Assembly (NCBI RefSeq): GCF_004664715.2
Contig: NC_051075.1
Coordinates: forward strand, 38,277,958 to 38,341,957
Origin: Peromyscus leucopus
Taxonomy: Eukaryota; Chordata; Mammalia; Rodentia; Cricetidae
DNA: 64,000 bases
Direction: 5' to 3'
How positions within the stretch are numbered: position 1 is the stretch's first letter; each line of letters begins with the position of its first letter. The notes under the pieces were generated by a model, which made no database searches, was not told the DNA's origin, and saw nothing but the letters and a program-made list of their open reading frames with translations. This document shows, in pieces, positions 10,865 to 21,980 of this stretch. The translations under genes were made by a program, and so were the position numbers.

Positions 10865-11075
10865 CAGTGGTTCTCAACCTTCCTAATGCTGTGACCCTTT
10901 AAGACAGTTCCTCATGTTGTGGTGACCCCCAACCATAAAATTATTTCCATTGCTATTTCATAACTGTAATGCTGCTACTGTTATGAATTGTCATGTAGTA
11001 TCTAATATGCAGGATATCTGATCTATGACACTGTGAAAGGTTTGTTCCACCCCCAAGGGGTCTTGACCCACAGTA
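10865..11075 (+). mobile_element. URR1-like hAT MITE, 3' terminus damaged
   Basis: The left terminal inverted repeat cagtggttctcaacct is perfect for the family, followed by ccttcctaatgctgtgaccc, cccccaaccataaaattatt and gcaggatatctgatctatga. The right end stops after ggtcttgacccacagta, so the expected ggttgagaaccactg terminus is missing or scrambled. Flanks ctctagga (10857-10864) and ccctagga (11076-11083) match at 7 of 8 positions, which would place the right boundary exactly at the loss. The opposite-orientation copy at 5249-5446 is intact at both ends. Confidence 0.85.
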
Positions 11076-11083
11076 CCCTAGGA

Positions 11084-11728
11084 CCTACTGTGGTCCTGTC
11101 ACCCTTTGGTAGCAATCACAGAACAAGGGCACAGCTCAACTTGAGAAATACATTCATACCCATGCTTTACTATGTCTTCCTGTTTCTTTTGATGCTACAT
11201 TTTTGCACCAAAATAAAAAACCCTTTTGACTAGTTAACTTGCTGAGACGAAGAAGTCTGAGCCCAGAGCTTCCCACGGCAGGAGACGTCTAGAAGGCACA
11301 CTGTAGCTGAAGCAGGCGGATTTCCAAGAAGCGTGTCAGCACACCTGTTGGGAACTGCCTCCCAAAACCAGGGCTGGTTCCCACCAGCCTGCCCTCTGCG
11401 GTTCCATGTTTGCAAATCCAGCCACTTTCTTCCAGGAGTCTGGTTGCTGAGGAGGGCATCTGGCTCCTGAGCGGCCGTATGTAGCATGGTGGATGACTCT
11501 GCACCAAGCACAGCCCCTTGTTTTCAGCCACCATGGAATTCTGGGTACCCAGGTCACAGCCGGCATTGTGGATACATGGAAAAAGATGATTCTAGCCCCC
11601 AAAGGAAGGGAATTTCATTTGTGAATCCCCACATCACTTACATAACGTGAATCCTATTTCTGGTCAGTTCGGATCATCACTTATCTTTAGACCCAATCAC
11701 AAGATGTTTATTTAAAGGTGACGATTAA
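11084..11728. other. Unassigned DNA
   Basis: I see no gene. Three overlapping minus-strand frames of 81-93 residues (11230-11602) have no recognisable family features. Confidence 0.4.
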
Positions 11729-11965
11729 AATGGTGGAGAGATGGCTCAGTGGTTAGGACCACTTGTTGCTTTACAGAGGACCCAGGTTCAGTGCTAAGCA
11801 CCCACATAGTGACTCACAACCACTCATAACTCCAATTCCAGGGGATCTGAAACTCTCTTCCAAGTTCCAAAGGCACCAACCATGCATGTGGTGCACATAC
11901 ATACATGTAGGCAAAACACTTATACACATTAAAAAAAAAGAAGAAGAAATTAAATTTAATTTTGA
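11729..11965 (+). mobile_element. B3 SINE
   Basis: Head ggtggagagatggctcagtg, then gcacccacatagtgactcac, then the B3-specific part: taactccaattccaggggat, catgcatgtggtgcacatac and atacatgtaggcaaaacac, with an A-rich tail. Confidence 0.9.
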
Positions 11966-12163
11966 AAAAAGGAAGTGACAGTGTGGATGCCTCTCCTTAT
12001 GTTGAAGACATTGATTGTTCTCTTTTAAAAATCGTTGACATGCATTATTTTCAAAGCAACAATAATTCCTTATCCTGTAACGCTTAAAATGATGGAATAT
12101 CACAATAAGGCATGAAAAGATACCCCACTCATGGGAATAAAAGCAAAAAGCAAATTTCAGGAC

Positions 12164-12165
<2 letters not shown>

Positions 12166-12212
<47 letters not shown>
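12166..12212 (+). repeat. (AC)n microsatellite
   Basis: Uninterrupted AC run of about 23 units. Confidence 0.97.
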
Positions 12213-12217
<5 letters not shown>

Positions 12218-13020
12218 ATTTTACCAATAAAGACTCGAGAGCCACATGCTGGACTGAAAGCCTGCTAGCTCAGAGAGGCAGAGGTCACACCCAGCTGCTC
12301 TTCCTCCTAAGCCAATGTCCCAGAAGCCCTCTCTTCTCCTACGCCATCTCAAAAAACTCCTCAAGCTGAATGTCCCTCTCTTCTACCTCCTGTGCCCCTC
12401 TCTACCTGTCCTCCTGACTCCCTCTTACTCTCTATGGTTTTTTCTCAATAATCCTTTATGTTCACTTCCTGTCAACTGGTTGCTTGCTACACCTCTTGAC
12501 CTGTGGTTGACTTTATTTAATCCTATTTACAATATCCAAGCAGAAAGCTGCTGTGGAATAATCCTTCTATACACTATGAATATGTAATACTCTTAAGGGT
12601 TAATAAAAAGCTGACAGGCTGGTAGCCAGTCAGGAAGTGAGGCAGGAAAGCCAAACTGAAAATGATGGGAAGAAGGAGGGCAGAGTCAGACGGATGCCAG
12701 CGAGCCTCCAAGCAAGCAGGACATGTAAAAAATGAGGTAACAAGCCATGAGCCACATGGCAAAGCATAAAGAGAAATGTGGATTGATTTAAGTGTAAGAG
12801 TTTAGCTAGCAACAAGCCTGAGCTATCAGCCAAGTATTTATAATTCATATTCAGCCTCTGAGTCGGTTATGGGACCAGACGGTTGGGACAGGAAATGTCC
12901 AATTACAGAAAGCTCTTGGATTAAAGGTATGTGCTAGTGCTGAGCCACACCACAACTAGAAACAGGTTTTTCCAGTAAATAACACAATCTTGGGATTCAC
13001 AGTGTGATCAAATATTCTAC
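12213..13020 (+). mobile_element. Unclassified interspersed repeat hosting a solo LTR
   Basis: The left part (accaataaagactcgagagc, then gaaagcctgctagctcagag, then a C/T-rich stretch) and the right part (ggattaaaggtatgtgctag, ccacaccacaactagaaaca) look like one cricetid repeat. I recall similar sequences but cannot name the family. The solo LTR at 12549-12907 separates the two halves, and removing it with one gaaagc joins agcagaaagctcttgg. Identity and outer limits are inferred. Confidence 0.4.
12549..12907 (+). mobile_element. Solo LTR, group A (mys-related), perfect 6-bp duplication
   Basis: This is a 359-bp LTR beginning tgctgtggaataatcc and ending caattaca. The body has ggttaataaaaagctgacag, gccagtcaggaagtgaggca and gagccacatggcaaagcata. 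These parallel, in reverse complement, the LTRs of the element at 52885-55683. The 6 bases gaaagc flank it on both sides (12543-12548 and 12908-12913). No internal region is present, so it is a recombination remnant. Confidence 0.88.
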
Positions 13021-13023
<3 letters not shown>

Positions 13024-13067
<44 letters not shown>

Positions 13068-13085
13068 ACGCACATGCACATGTGC
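13024..13085 (+). repeat. (AC)n with CACG variants
   Basis: AC dinucleotide run that grades into cacgcacacgcac units. Alternating purine/pyrimidine throughout. Confidence 0.95.
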
Positions 13086-13149
13086 ACGTACACATGCATA
13101 CATACAGTATGTGTGCAAAACAAACCCATTTTTATATTTTTGAAATCCT

Positions 13150-13290
13150 GATGAAAGGTTCTAGAGCCAGCAGCATGGACACTCCCAGGCATTTGCTACA
13201 AATGCAAATTCTTAGGGCTCACCCACACGTACTAACCTGAACATTGACTGGGGATCAGCACCTGTGAACATGACCTCCATGTGGCTACAT
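13150..13290 (+). mobile_element. MER5-like ancient hAT fragment
   Basis: The order agcagcatggacactcccag, gctacaaatgcaaattctta, gggctcacccacac, then aacattgactggggatcagc parallels MER5A-type copies (acctgggaacttgttagaaatgc and so on). No termini or duplication are preserved. Confidence 0.5.
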
Positions 13291-13603
13291 ATATTCCAGC
13301 AGAAGACTGGCTGCCTCTACTGTATGCTGTGTCCTGCTTGAGTTTACTTCTGTACATAGATAGTATCCTAGCGTCCAGCATTGCCCTACAATACCATCAC
13401 AACTGGCATAAATTTCCAGTAAGTGTACTGCTCATGTTTTAGATAAAGATTTTGGCGTCATGGCTTCTAGCTCATTGTATTCACACATACTTTCCATTTA
13501 ACCTAAACTGTGAGATTAAAAGGAGAAATTTTATGCCTCCCCCTGCCCCAAATGCTCTAACTATATGCAAAAAGCCTTTCAGTACAAAGACACGTGCAAT
13601 AAA

Positions 13604-13700
13604 CCAAGGCTTTTCAGGCTCTAGGTACATGGGTTCCTTGGGTGTCTTATTAAAATGCCAACTAGCCTAGGTCCTGTTCCTGCATTCCTAGACAGCTCTA
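13604..13700 (+). mobile_element. Second MER5/MER58-like fragment
   Basis: Contains ccttgggtgtcttattaaaa, then tgccaactagcctaggtcct, similar to the acctgggatgcttgttaaaatgc core of small mammalian hAT elements. Ancient and partial. Confidence 0.4.
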
Positions 13701-14220
13701 GGCTGTCCCTGCTGCTCTATGGGTCATATTATTGAACAGCCAGTTACTCTAATATTATGTATGGTTACTGGGGAGATCCAGTCATGGGGATTTCCACTAT
13801 GACACTCCACCTTGCACATTGTCCAGATTATAAACAAAGAACTGTATTCAGAAAAATGGAGGAAAGAATTTTGAAATCTTTCTCTAGAATCTGCCTTACT
13901 TGTTCTACATCTCTCTATATGCAAACCGAGACTTTAAAAACATTTCCAAGAATGAATCAAAAAGAAACAGATTTGTTGGACCTATAACCCTGCTGAAACT
14001 GCTCTTCTCGGGGAAAATGAATGTTTAAAAGCAGCGGTAGGAGGTGTAGAGGGCAGGAGGGAGATTCATATCAGATGCAATCCTAGTGTATCAGACATCT
14101 GATGGTGCGGATTTAAGGAGATAAGTGATCATTGTAGAAACACAAAAGAATGCTGGCTTCAGCCAGGACTCAATCCAAGCCTTCAAATAACATTTTCAAA
14201 AGTGGTCTCATACCATGCTC
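13701..14220. other. Unassigned DNA
   Basis: No recognisable gene or repeat. Confidence 0.4.
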
Positions 14221-15066
14221 TGGTTGGACTTGACATAAACTAGGATCATCTGGGAAGAAGGACTTCAGTTGAGAAAATACCTCCATCCAGACTGCCTATA
14301 GGTCAGTCTGTAGGGCGTTTCCTGGGTTAATGATTGACGTGGTATTGATCCCACCAAACAAGAATAAGACCACTATCACAATTTCGGAGCCAAACTCGAA
14401 GCAAGATTTATTAAATACTGATCAGGATGATGGATAATGGTCAGGTCTACACCCAGCAGTCCCAGAATTACATTACATGGGGTATGGGGGCGGGGGGGGG
14501 GGACTTATAAAGGCGAGACCCACAAGGCTACATACTTCCCACCTTTGTCCAATGAGGGGCAAACATACATCCTGACGTACTTCCTGCCTACCTACCTCCT
14601 GCCAATGTGTGATCAAGCACTTCCTGTGCAGTTGGGGCAACCAAGCTTCTTGACAGAAGCAAAAATATGTGGCTTGCTATCTCACATGAACAGCAGCCCC
14701 CAGCCTTCCAGGAGTCATCTGTCCTCGGGCAAGTGGAGCTGACAGGTTAGAGGCATTTCTGTTGTATAGATCTCTTAAGCACAGTCATTTAAACTTAAAA
14801 CCCAACTTTAGCCATCACCGTGGGCAGGCCCAGCCCACAGTGGGCGGTGCCACCCGGGGCAGGTTGTCTTGAGTTGAGCAAGCCAGGAGTCACAAGTCCG
14901 TAAACAGCACCCCTCCATGGTCTCTGCTCCAGTGTCTGCCCCCGGGTTCCCGCCCCAACTTCTCTCAGTGATGGACTGTTCCCTGGGAAGTGTACGATGA
15001 AATAAACCCTTTCCTCCCCATGTTGCTTTTAATCCCGGTGTTTCTCGCAGCAGCATTAACCCCAGA
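14221..15066 (-). mobile_element. Interspersed repeat R3, copy 2, split by an LTR
   Basis: The reverse complement of R3 is present in two pieces. The left piece (14221-14342: ggacttgacataaactagga, then gagaaaatacctccatccag, gttaatgattgacgtgg) and the right piece (14818-15066: ggcccagcccacagtgggcg, then gagcaagccaggagtcac, cccctccatggtctctgc and aataaaccctttcctcccca) are collinear with the other copies once the LTR at 14343-14817 is removed. Confidence 0.8.
14343..14817 (-). mobile_element. Solo ERV LTR inside R3
   Basis: This is a 475-bp LTR in minus orientation, starting on the minus strand with tgatggctaaag and ending atcaata (TG to TA at the last base pair). The minus strand shows a TATA element (ctttataagtc) after a long C tract, then AATAAA (ttaataaatcttgc) and a U5-like end. 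Flanks acgtgg (14337-14342) and ccgtgg (14818-14823) agree at 5 of 6. It interrupts R3 copy 2. Confidence 0.75.
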
Positions 15067-15424
15067 CATCCCATTTCCAGGCTCTGAGTTCTGCTGCAGT
15101 GGTGTTATTTACAGCCTCCCTTCTCCAAGCTCTGCCACCATCAGCCCGAGGTTCTGCCTCTATGATCGGCCGTCACTACAGGGGGAAAAAAATCATTTTC
15201 TCATCAAATGCTTCGGAACTCCACCTCTGAATCTGCTGGCCTTGGCCTCGCGCATACTTCTAGAAAAGTCTGGAGCGGTGATGACCTCACACAAACAAAC
15301 AGGGGAAGGGTGACGCCCCAGTGAAAATCAATGTTTTAATGAAAGAACGGGGGACTAGATGTCAACATGAGAGGTGGTGCGATCCCTCTGATCCTCAGGC
15401 CACTCTTCTCCTTGCATTTGGTTA
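15067..15424. other. Unassigned DNA
   Basis: No recognisable gene or repeat. A 107-residue frame (14990-15313) runs from R3 into this DNA and shows no family features. Confidence 0.4.
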
Positions 15425-15490
15425 GAAGCCAGGTTAAGTGACTTTCGTAAGTCACATGTAAGATCATGACCAGGGGAGCCAGGATTTCCT
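15425..15490 (-). mobile_element. MIR fragment
   Basis: Contains aagccaggttaagtgacttt, gtcac, then gagccaggatttcc: the reverse-strand MIR core (gaggttaagtgacttgccc ... cagagccaggattt). Confidence 0.5.
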
Positions 15491-16839
15491 AGCTTCTTCC
15501 TTATTGGTCTTTCCTCTCCACTGTGGCCTTCTGGGAGTCTAGGACTTAGTCAGGCGCGGAGCCTCCATAATGTCTGCCTTATCTTTGAATGTTGTCTTTA
15601 ACGACGTATTCCACCCTACTTGACTTAAAGAAACTAAGAGTTCATCTGTCATCTTTGACTCTCCTGCATTGGCTGCCCAGAGTAAGAAAACCACATTCCT
15701 TCTGTGAGAGTAATTCCCACTACTCCTCTGCTCTTTGGGGAAACGAGTCAAAGCTTGACGAAGTGTAGCCTGCCTATCTACTTGGAAGGACTCCGAGCCA
15801 TAGTCTGGTGATCCCAATGAGTGAGGTGGATGCCCTGTGTGTGGAGAAGCTCACACCAGCCCTCTATCCTTCTGGGGTCTATTTTTTATGCTACAGTTTG
15901 ATTAATAGACTGGTCTAGGTCTTCCCTTTCAGGTGGCGTGTTGCTCTCTCAACTTTCCCAGGCCCAGTGATATCCCCATGGACAGGTAGAGGCATGCATG
16001 AAAAATCTGGAGGCCTGCCCAAAAAGCATGTCTGCAGTTTGCAAAGGGGCAATGCAGCAATTACGTGAGTAATAGAGTGGCAGGTCTTCTATGAGAAATC
16101 AAAGCCGGGAAAGGAGGGATTTCCTCCTCGGAGGAAGGGTGCTGGGTGAACTAACCCTTGCCTTGAAAGCCCTGGTTTTTCCTCTCCCTCCCCCCAAATT
16201 CAATCCCTATCTTTCTAAACTTTTTTTTTTTCTTGAGTCCTTCACTCTGGCGCTCAATAAGCCATGGGGAAGGAGGAGAAGGAACTGACTAGAAGCTTAC
16301 AGTCTGCTTGCTCATAGCAACTGGAAGTCTTCTCAGGTTCTGGTTCCAGGGAAGGGAACTGAAGAACTCACCCTGGTGTCTGACGGGTTCTGAGCAGCAG
16401 CCAGACTCCTGGGGGCTCCTGGAGCAGGTAGGAAAAAAAGCGGTTGTTCTTATGTTTTGCTTTGCATGAACTATAGTCTGAAGATAGACTGGATCCCAAG
16501 TACCAGTGTGGGGGTACAGGAAGGTGACCAGAGAAGATAAGGGCTTTGGCTTCTGACTGAGAAGCCGCAGCTAATGGGAAGGCGGGTTATGCTGCGGAGA
16601 GCACTGTGCCGTGAGTCTCCCCTGGAGAGTTGTTATAGCCACAGCAGGCAAGAGAGGAAGGAGCTCACATTCGAATGCGAGTGTTTCTGAACTTCCCTCA
16701 TGTGTATGTTGGTGTGTGTGCCCTGTCTGCGGACACACGCACCATTGTGAAGAACACTCCCAAATCACAGATGCTGATCTGAGCAGAAGACAGGCTCCAT
16801 GGAAGGCATGGTTTTATAAAAGCCTCACAATGGCTTCTT
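15491..16839. other. Unassigned DNA
   Basis: No gene recognised. A T run lies near 16221-16231. A 92-residue minus-strand frame (15539-15817) has no recognisable features. Confidence 0.4.
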
Positions 16840-17003
16840 CTTCTTTTTTTTTTTTGGTTTTTTGAGACAGGGTTTCTCTGTGTAGCTTTGCGCCTTTCCT
16901 GGATCTCACTCTGTAGACCAGGCTGGCCTCGAACTCACAAAGATCCGCCTGCCTCTGCTTCCCAAGTGCTGGGATTAAAGGCGTGTGCCACCATGGCCCG
17001 GCT
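16840..17003 (-). mobile_element. B1 SINE (cricetid variant), perfect 15-bp duplication
   Basis: The reverse complement of B1 starts after a T-rich stretch (the A-tail): gagacagggtttctctgtgt, then the cricetid-type variant agctttgcgcctttcctgga, gtagaccaggctggcctcga, agtgctgggattaaaggcgt and ccaccatggcccggc. The 15 bases tcacaatggcttctt flank it exactly (16825-16839 and 17004-17018). Confidence 0.96.
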
Positions 17004-17018
17004 TCACAATGGCTTCTT

Positions 17019-17534
17019 GTAAGACACTGCTATATGTCCTTGGAAAGGACTCTGAGAGTCTGAGAAACATTAAGTAGGTGATGGTTACATTAGCATCACT
17101 TGCAGGCTCAGCCTTCAGGGTCACAAGAGATATCTATGCGTTTTGGGTTTGTGCATTTCTTTATAAGGAATGTAACTTAGTAAAACCAGATGGGAGGCCA
17201 TAAAACAAATATGATGAGCTATTGCGAGGCTTGTCCTAATCAGATCCCGAGCGCTGTAAAAGTAAAATACGATGCATGGCTGGTAGGCGGAAGTAATGAA
17301 GGGAATGTGGAGAAGAACAAAATGGAATTCGTGAGAATTTTTAGGTCCACTTTTGCAGAAGAAAACTAAGTAAGTTTGGGAGTCAGCACCCAGGCAATCA
17401 TCTCTCAGATAAGACATTTAAGAATCATGTCATTACATCACAGCTTTGCAGTCACTGATCCTGGCCGTTGGGGGAGAGCCGGATGGGGATGGAGAGAAGA
17501 GATACCTGGCAGAGAGGGCCGTGATAGATGCTGG
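17019..17534. other. Unassigned DNA
   Basis: No recognisable gene or repeat. Confidence 0.4.
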
Positions 17535-17617
17535 GTGCTCACTTTGGCAGCACACATACCAAAATCGGGATGGTGCAGACATCAGCATTTGCCCCTGCAC
17601 ACGGATGACGTGCAAAG
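17535..17617 (+). pseudogene. U6 snRNA pseudogene, 3' truncated
   Basis: U6 is the catalytic-core RNA of the spliceosome. This copy begins at the U6 5' end (gtgctcactttggcagcaca; true U6 starts gtgctcgcttcggcagcaca) and follows it through taccaaaatc, atcagcatttgcccctgcac and acggatgacgtgcaaag. Many substitutions lie inside conserved positions, including the region corresponding to the ACAGAGA box (here gcagacat). After about 83 bases the similarity stops, so the 3' end with the normal terminal T run is absent. The region just upstream shows no obvious TATA or proximal sequence element. It is a dead retrocopy. Confidence 0.88.
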
Positions 17618-18497
17618 GGACCCTGGGTTTCTTTAACTACCTTTTCTGTGAATGTCAACCAGTGCCTCCTGGGTTTTAGGCCCTGGGATTAAACCCTCAA
17701 CTGTGTATCTGCACACCCATTCGTCTATATCAGTCCTTCTGCTTCTCCTCTTCGGTGGCCTTTACCTACCTCTTACTGCTGCGACCAACCAAAGCGCGGC
17801 TGGAGTTTTGGTTTGGCTGTGGCGGGAAAGCCCGCTGCACTCTCCAGTTAGGAACGGTGTCTGATGAAAATAGCAACTCCCAGGCTTCCCTGCTTGGCCC
17901 AAGCTTCCTTAAGGTCCAGTTCTGGGTGGCCTAGTAACAGTCAGTGCTCTGCTATGGGATTTACCTACTGCTGGGAGCTCCATGTTTCCCAGGAAAGAAC
18001 ATTGCTCGTCTGTGAGGACGTACAAGGCAGGGGACGGCTCTGCCCTGTTCTCCCAGACCCTTTGAGGGTGAGGATACCTCTTTCCTCCAGAGGGTTCTTT
18101 CCTGGTGTCTCCCGGGGTTTTTCTTCCCCACTTGGGGACATGCCTGAATGCTTCTGGACTGACTGGATCTTCCTTTGTTCTAGTCCCGGGCCATCCCTGC
18201 CCCTGGAGGCTGGCACTGGTCTGCAGCTGCTCTGCTGCAGACCCAGAGACAAGGCTGATAGCCGTGACCACGGCATTGTTCCTAGCATGCACCCTTCCTT
18301 CTCATTTCTCCCCGATAGCTTTGCTGTGTCATTCCCGGCTCTGGAAAGTCCTGACTGTGTCATTGGCCATCACTGTCTCCAGCTCATGCTGAGCACAGGC
18401 TCTTTCAGCCGGTACTTGCCAAAGGCTGTGCGTCCCTGATCTAGTATATGCTTTACAATACGCTTGTGAGGTGAGGACTACCAATACCCCACTCTGT
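17618..18497. other. Unassigned DNA
   Basis: Includes a 191-residue plus-strand frame (17864-18439) and overlapping minus-strand frames of 127 and 132 residues. Their overlap in several frames, with C/T-rich composition and no family motif, argues against coding. Confidence 0.4.
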
Positions 18498-18641
18498 GAA
18501 AAGAAAAAGAAAGAGAAGGAAGGAAGGAGGAAAGGAAGGAAGAGAGAGAGAGAGAGAGAAGGAAGAAAAGACAGACAGATAAGAAAGGAAGGAAGGAAGG
18601 AAGGAAGGAAAAGAAAGATAGACAGACAGACAGACAGACAT
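18498..18641 (+). repeat. Purine-rich compound simple repeat (GGAA, GA, GACA)
   Basis: About 140 bases of nearly pure purine: GGAA/GAAG units, a GA run, more GGAA units, then gacagacagaca. The opposite strand produces only low-complexity Ser/Leu/Phe frames. Confidence 0.93.
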
Positions 18642-19644
18642 GCTCATGGTCAAGGTCAGACTGAAGCGGCGCTGGAGAGCCTGCACTACAGCCTGTGAGG
18701 ACAGAGACAGATGAGCTGAGCCCGAGACTGGCCCAGGACACAGTGCACACTCCTGAGGAAGGACAGAGGATGATGCTATTCCAGCCTCCTCGGCTCCTTT
18801 GTCTTCCATGAAGCCTCAGAAAAGGTCTGCCAGTGGCCACCAGGGAGACCAAAGGACTCGCTCCACAGCCCGGGGTGACTCCTCTCTGCAGTGGTCTGCC
18901 ATGCCTGCCTTTGAGGCCTGACAGCTGACATTTATCTTGGTCCCCACTGATGAAGAAGCGCTGCGCAGTCTGCTCTTTGCTTGCTGCTGAAGGCCCGCAT
19001 GGGTTCTTCAGGATGGGGGTTACTGCTTGCCCAGGGCTGGTATTTCTGGAGACAGGCTTCAGCCTTTAAATGTCAGGTTTTCTGTGCCTGCTTTTCCCTT
19101 CTCTTGACTTTCAGCTTGTATACTTAACCCTGCGAAGGCCCCGGGACTCTGCTCTATCAACTTCTACTTACCACTCCTAGCAACTCCCAGAGATGATTCC
19201 CATGAAGAGTTCGAGAAGCCTCTGGGCTGCTTACCATTTGACTCCATGTGTTCCTAGTGATGGCCTAGGCTCACTCACGGGGAGCGCTCTCACCTCCTGA
19301 ACCCCTTCATGCTTTCAACCCACATCCAAGCCTTCTGGAATGTGGATTTCTGTCTCACGAGGCTAGAGAGAGAGGCAGGGAAGAGCTCTCAGTAGCATTG
19401 GTGCCAAGGCGTTGGGTAGAGTTCTCTGGCTAACTGGAACGGTGCTCCGAGCCTCCACCTCCTTAGACTAACTCTTTAGAAGCTGATGTTATTGTGAGAC
19501 TTGGAATGAGTTAAAATGTAACCAGCTTTGCTATTTTGCCTTAACTTTAAGTTTCAAAGGGTTTCCTTTGTGGCGACATTGTTTTTTAAAAGAATGAGAA
19601 AACTGGAGATTTGAAACAAACAAAAAATAGAGGGGACTCATCTT
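18642..19644. other. Unassigned DNA
   Basis: Unique-looking sequence without a recognisable gene or repeat. Confidence 0.4.
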
Positions 19645-19855
19645 ACCTGAACACTTACTGTGAGCCATGTACTCCACTAGACTCTTTACATACAAAGCAG
19701 CATTTCACCCTGATAGAAACAGGCAGAGCAGGAAGACTGATGGCCAAGAAGCCTAGAACTAGGCCAGTCAGTGTGATGGGTAGAGTGCAAGGATCAGAGT
19801 CAAAGCTCAGAGTCAAACCTGCCTCTACTACGGTGCCTTGATTATACAGCTCCTC
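19645..19855 (-). mobile_element. MIR SINE
   Basis: The reverse-strand MIR order is visible: cacttactgtgagccatgta, ctctttacatacaaagcagc, aaacaggcagagcagg, agagtgcaaggatcagagtc, then gagtcaaacctgcctc. It is ancient and diverged. Confidence 0.6.
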
Positions 19856-21044
19856 AGTGGAAGTGTCCTCAGATGGCTCATCTCACTTAAGCTGCACAAC
19901 CCTGACACAGAGATCCCTGACAGTTACTTGGTAGGTGCAAAAATTTAGAGTCAAGTGCAACCAGTCTCATGGAATTAACTCATCTCAGACCCAGTTGATT
20001 TCCCGGGGAATGGTGTACACATGAAAAGCTTTACACTTCTGGATTCTAGTGAACAATAATCTCTTCATGTAGCTTTTGATTTTTCCATCCTTAATCTTAG
20101 CAATGTGCCCACTATTTGTGCTGTACTTTATCTGCTTCATTTGTTCATTTGGTCTACATTTATGATGGTTCCTGAATGCCCTTCTGGGTCATTCTCCATT
20201 GTCTTGGAGTTTCGGTCTTGGTTTCTCCTTATGGTATTGGGCCACACTCTTGCATCCCCCAAACATGCTTTACATTCTTTATGGTCTAGACAGACTGACA
20301 GTTTTTCAAATAATTTAGTTTGCTTCTACTTAGAGTAATAATCCATATTTTAATCAGTTCTCTCTTCCTTCATTTGAATATAGTCAGAAAAGTGCAACAA
20401 GGTCTTCAGTCAATTAATTACCCATTTTTGTCTCCCCAAAACCCTACTTCCACAAAATGCTGCAACTGAACAAGTTAGCCGAGACCTTTGTCCACTTACA
20501 ATGCTCATCAGAATGGCCTTTGACATTCCTGTTTCCACAGACATCTGTTCATGACAACTTGGGTATTCTCTATAAGGTACTGTTCTCTGTGGCTCCTCTT
20601 TTCCTTCTACGGCCTCAAAAGAATCACCATAAAGGTCTAGTTGGGGAGAATACAAACATATAAGCATTTGGGAGGGCATGGTCTCCAGAGAGGAAATCAC
20701 CTAGTCAATCATGGTCTTAGGCTGTTCTACATTGAGCTGGATTTGTGTGAAGATTGGGGGAACTGATTGCGGAAGGCTTTTCTTTCTGTCACTGCTCCTT
20801 CTGAGAACAGACACCAAGGCAGTTCCTAGCAGTGATTCTTCCTGTCAGAGTGGTAAGACCTGAAAGGCCACAGTCAACACCTACTGGAGTTGAGAGAGTG
20901 GAGGAAGGTCTGGGAGAGTTGAGAAATAGATGAATCACAAAGGAGGAAGCTGGGGCCAAGGAGTAATGGGTTATGGGTAAAGTAGCCTCCTTGGATTTCT
21001 TGAAATGAAGCCTAGTAAGACATAATCATTGATTTATTGATTTA
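19856..21044. other. Unassigned DNA
   Basis: No gene recognised. The open frames (68-96 residues) show no family features. Confidence 0.4.
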
Positions 21045-21400
21045 TGTGGTAGCCATCCTCAAGATGGCCGCTAAGGGCCCCTACCTCCTGATATTAGCAT
21101 CCAGCATTGCCCCTTTCCTTGTTCTACCGAGTGGGCCTATGACTAAGAACACACAGAAGTGACGGTGTGTCCGTCCTGATGTCACGTTATAAATGATGTT
21201 GGAGCCTCCATGTCAGTCAGTCTCCCCCTCTGAGTCTCGCTCCTTCTAAGGGAAGCCAGCTGTCACAATGTGAGAGAGAGGATGTGGAGAGGCTCGTGTG
21301 GAGAACGGGACAGTGAAAGTGTCTCCCCTGAAGTAGGATCCCAAAGCGTGCCTTCACCAGACGGCTGTGCCCATGCCCTGTGAGACTTCTGTAAACAGAT
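21045..21400 (+). mobile_element. MaLR/MLT1-like ancient LTR fragment
   Basis: The order gtggtagccatcctcaagat, cctacctcctgatattagca, cgttataaatgatgttggag, tctgagtctcgctcc and gaggatgtggagaggctcgt matches old mammalian ERVL-MaLR-type repeats as I remember them. The family name is tentative. Confidence 0.5.
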
Positions 21401-21730
21401 GGTGTCGGTTAAATGCTGACGCATAGCAAACACCTCAAACAGCAGTGGCCTAAACCAACTTCAGTGTATTGTTTCTTAGGGTCCATTGTGTTAACCACCC
21501 CCTAATCACTTCTGCTGGTCCTCTGCATCCTCGTGTGCTGTATCATATCAGTCACAGGTTTAAGAGGGCGTCACGCCAGGGAGCAGGGCTGCTGGATACC
21601 TGAGCTGGCCTTTTGTCACAGGCCGCATCAACAGTTAGACAAGAGCAGGAACTACGGAACTTCTTGCAGCCTGGCCTTGGAAGTTAGATGTCACCTTGAC
21701 CGTATTCTATGGAGCAAAGCAAGTAAAGGG
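21401..21730 (+). mobile_element. Possible ancient mammalian repeat
   Basis: The string cagcagtggcctaaaccaac, then agtgtattgtttcttagggt resembles the gtggcttaaaacaacaa...tttatt motif of old mammalian repeats, also seen at 22690. Low confidence. Confidence 0.35.
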
Positions 21731-21784
21731 ACCCGCCGAGATTTGAAGGAAGGAGACCTGAGTGTTATGTTTTCCTTTGCTCTT

Positions 21785-21893
21785 GTTTTGTTTCGTGTTT
21801 GTTTTGCGCAGGGTCCTGCTCTGAACCTTTGCTGGTCACGACACTTGCTGTAGAGCTCAGGCTGTCCTCAGACTTGTGGCAATCATGCAGGGG

Positions 21894-21980
<87 letters not shown>

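Noticed and set aside
12213..13020. Assigning the LTR-hosting sequence to a named ERV family
   Set aside because: I recall similar cricetid sequences but cannot confirm a name or the ends, so it is listed as unclassified.
17535..17617. Functional U6 snRNA gene
   Set aside because: Substitutions fall in core positions, the 3' end and T-run terminator are absent, and no upstream U6 promoter elements were seen.
17864..18439. 191-residue open frame on the plus strand, with 127- and 132-residue frames opposite
   Set aside because: All occupy the same bases in different frames, the composition is C/T-rich, and no domain, conserved motif or codon signal is visible. Chance frames in GC-richer DNA.
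18498..18641. CRISPR-like or regulatory repeat array
   Set aside because: The units are 2-4 base purine microsatellite repeats without spacers, in a mammalian genome.
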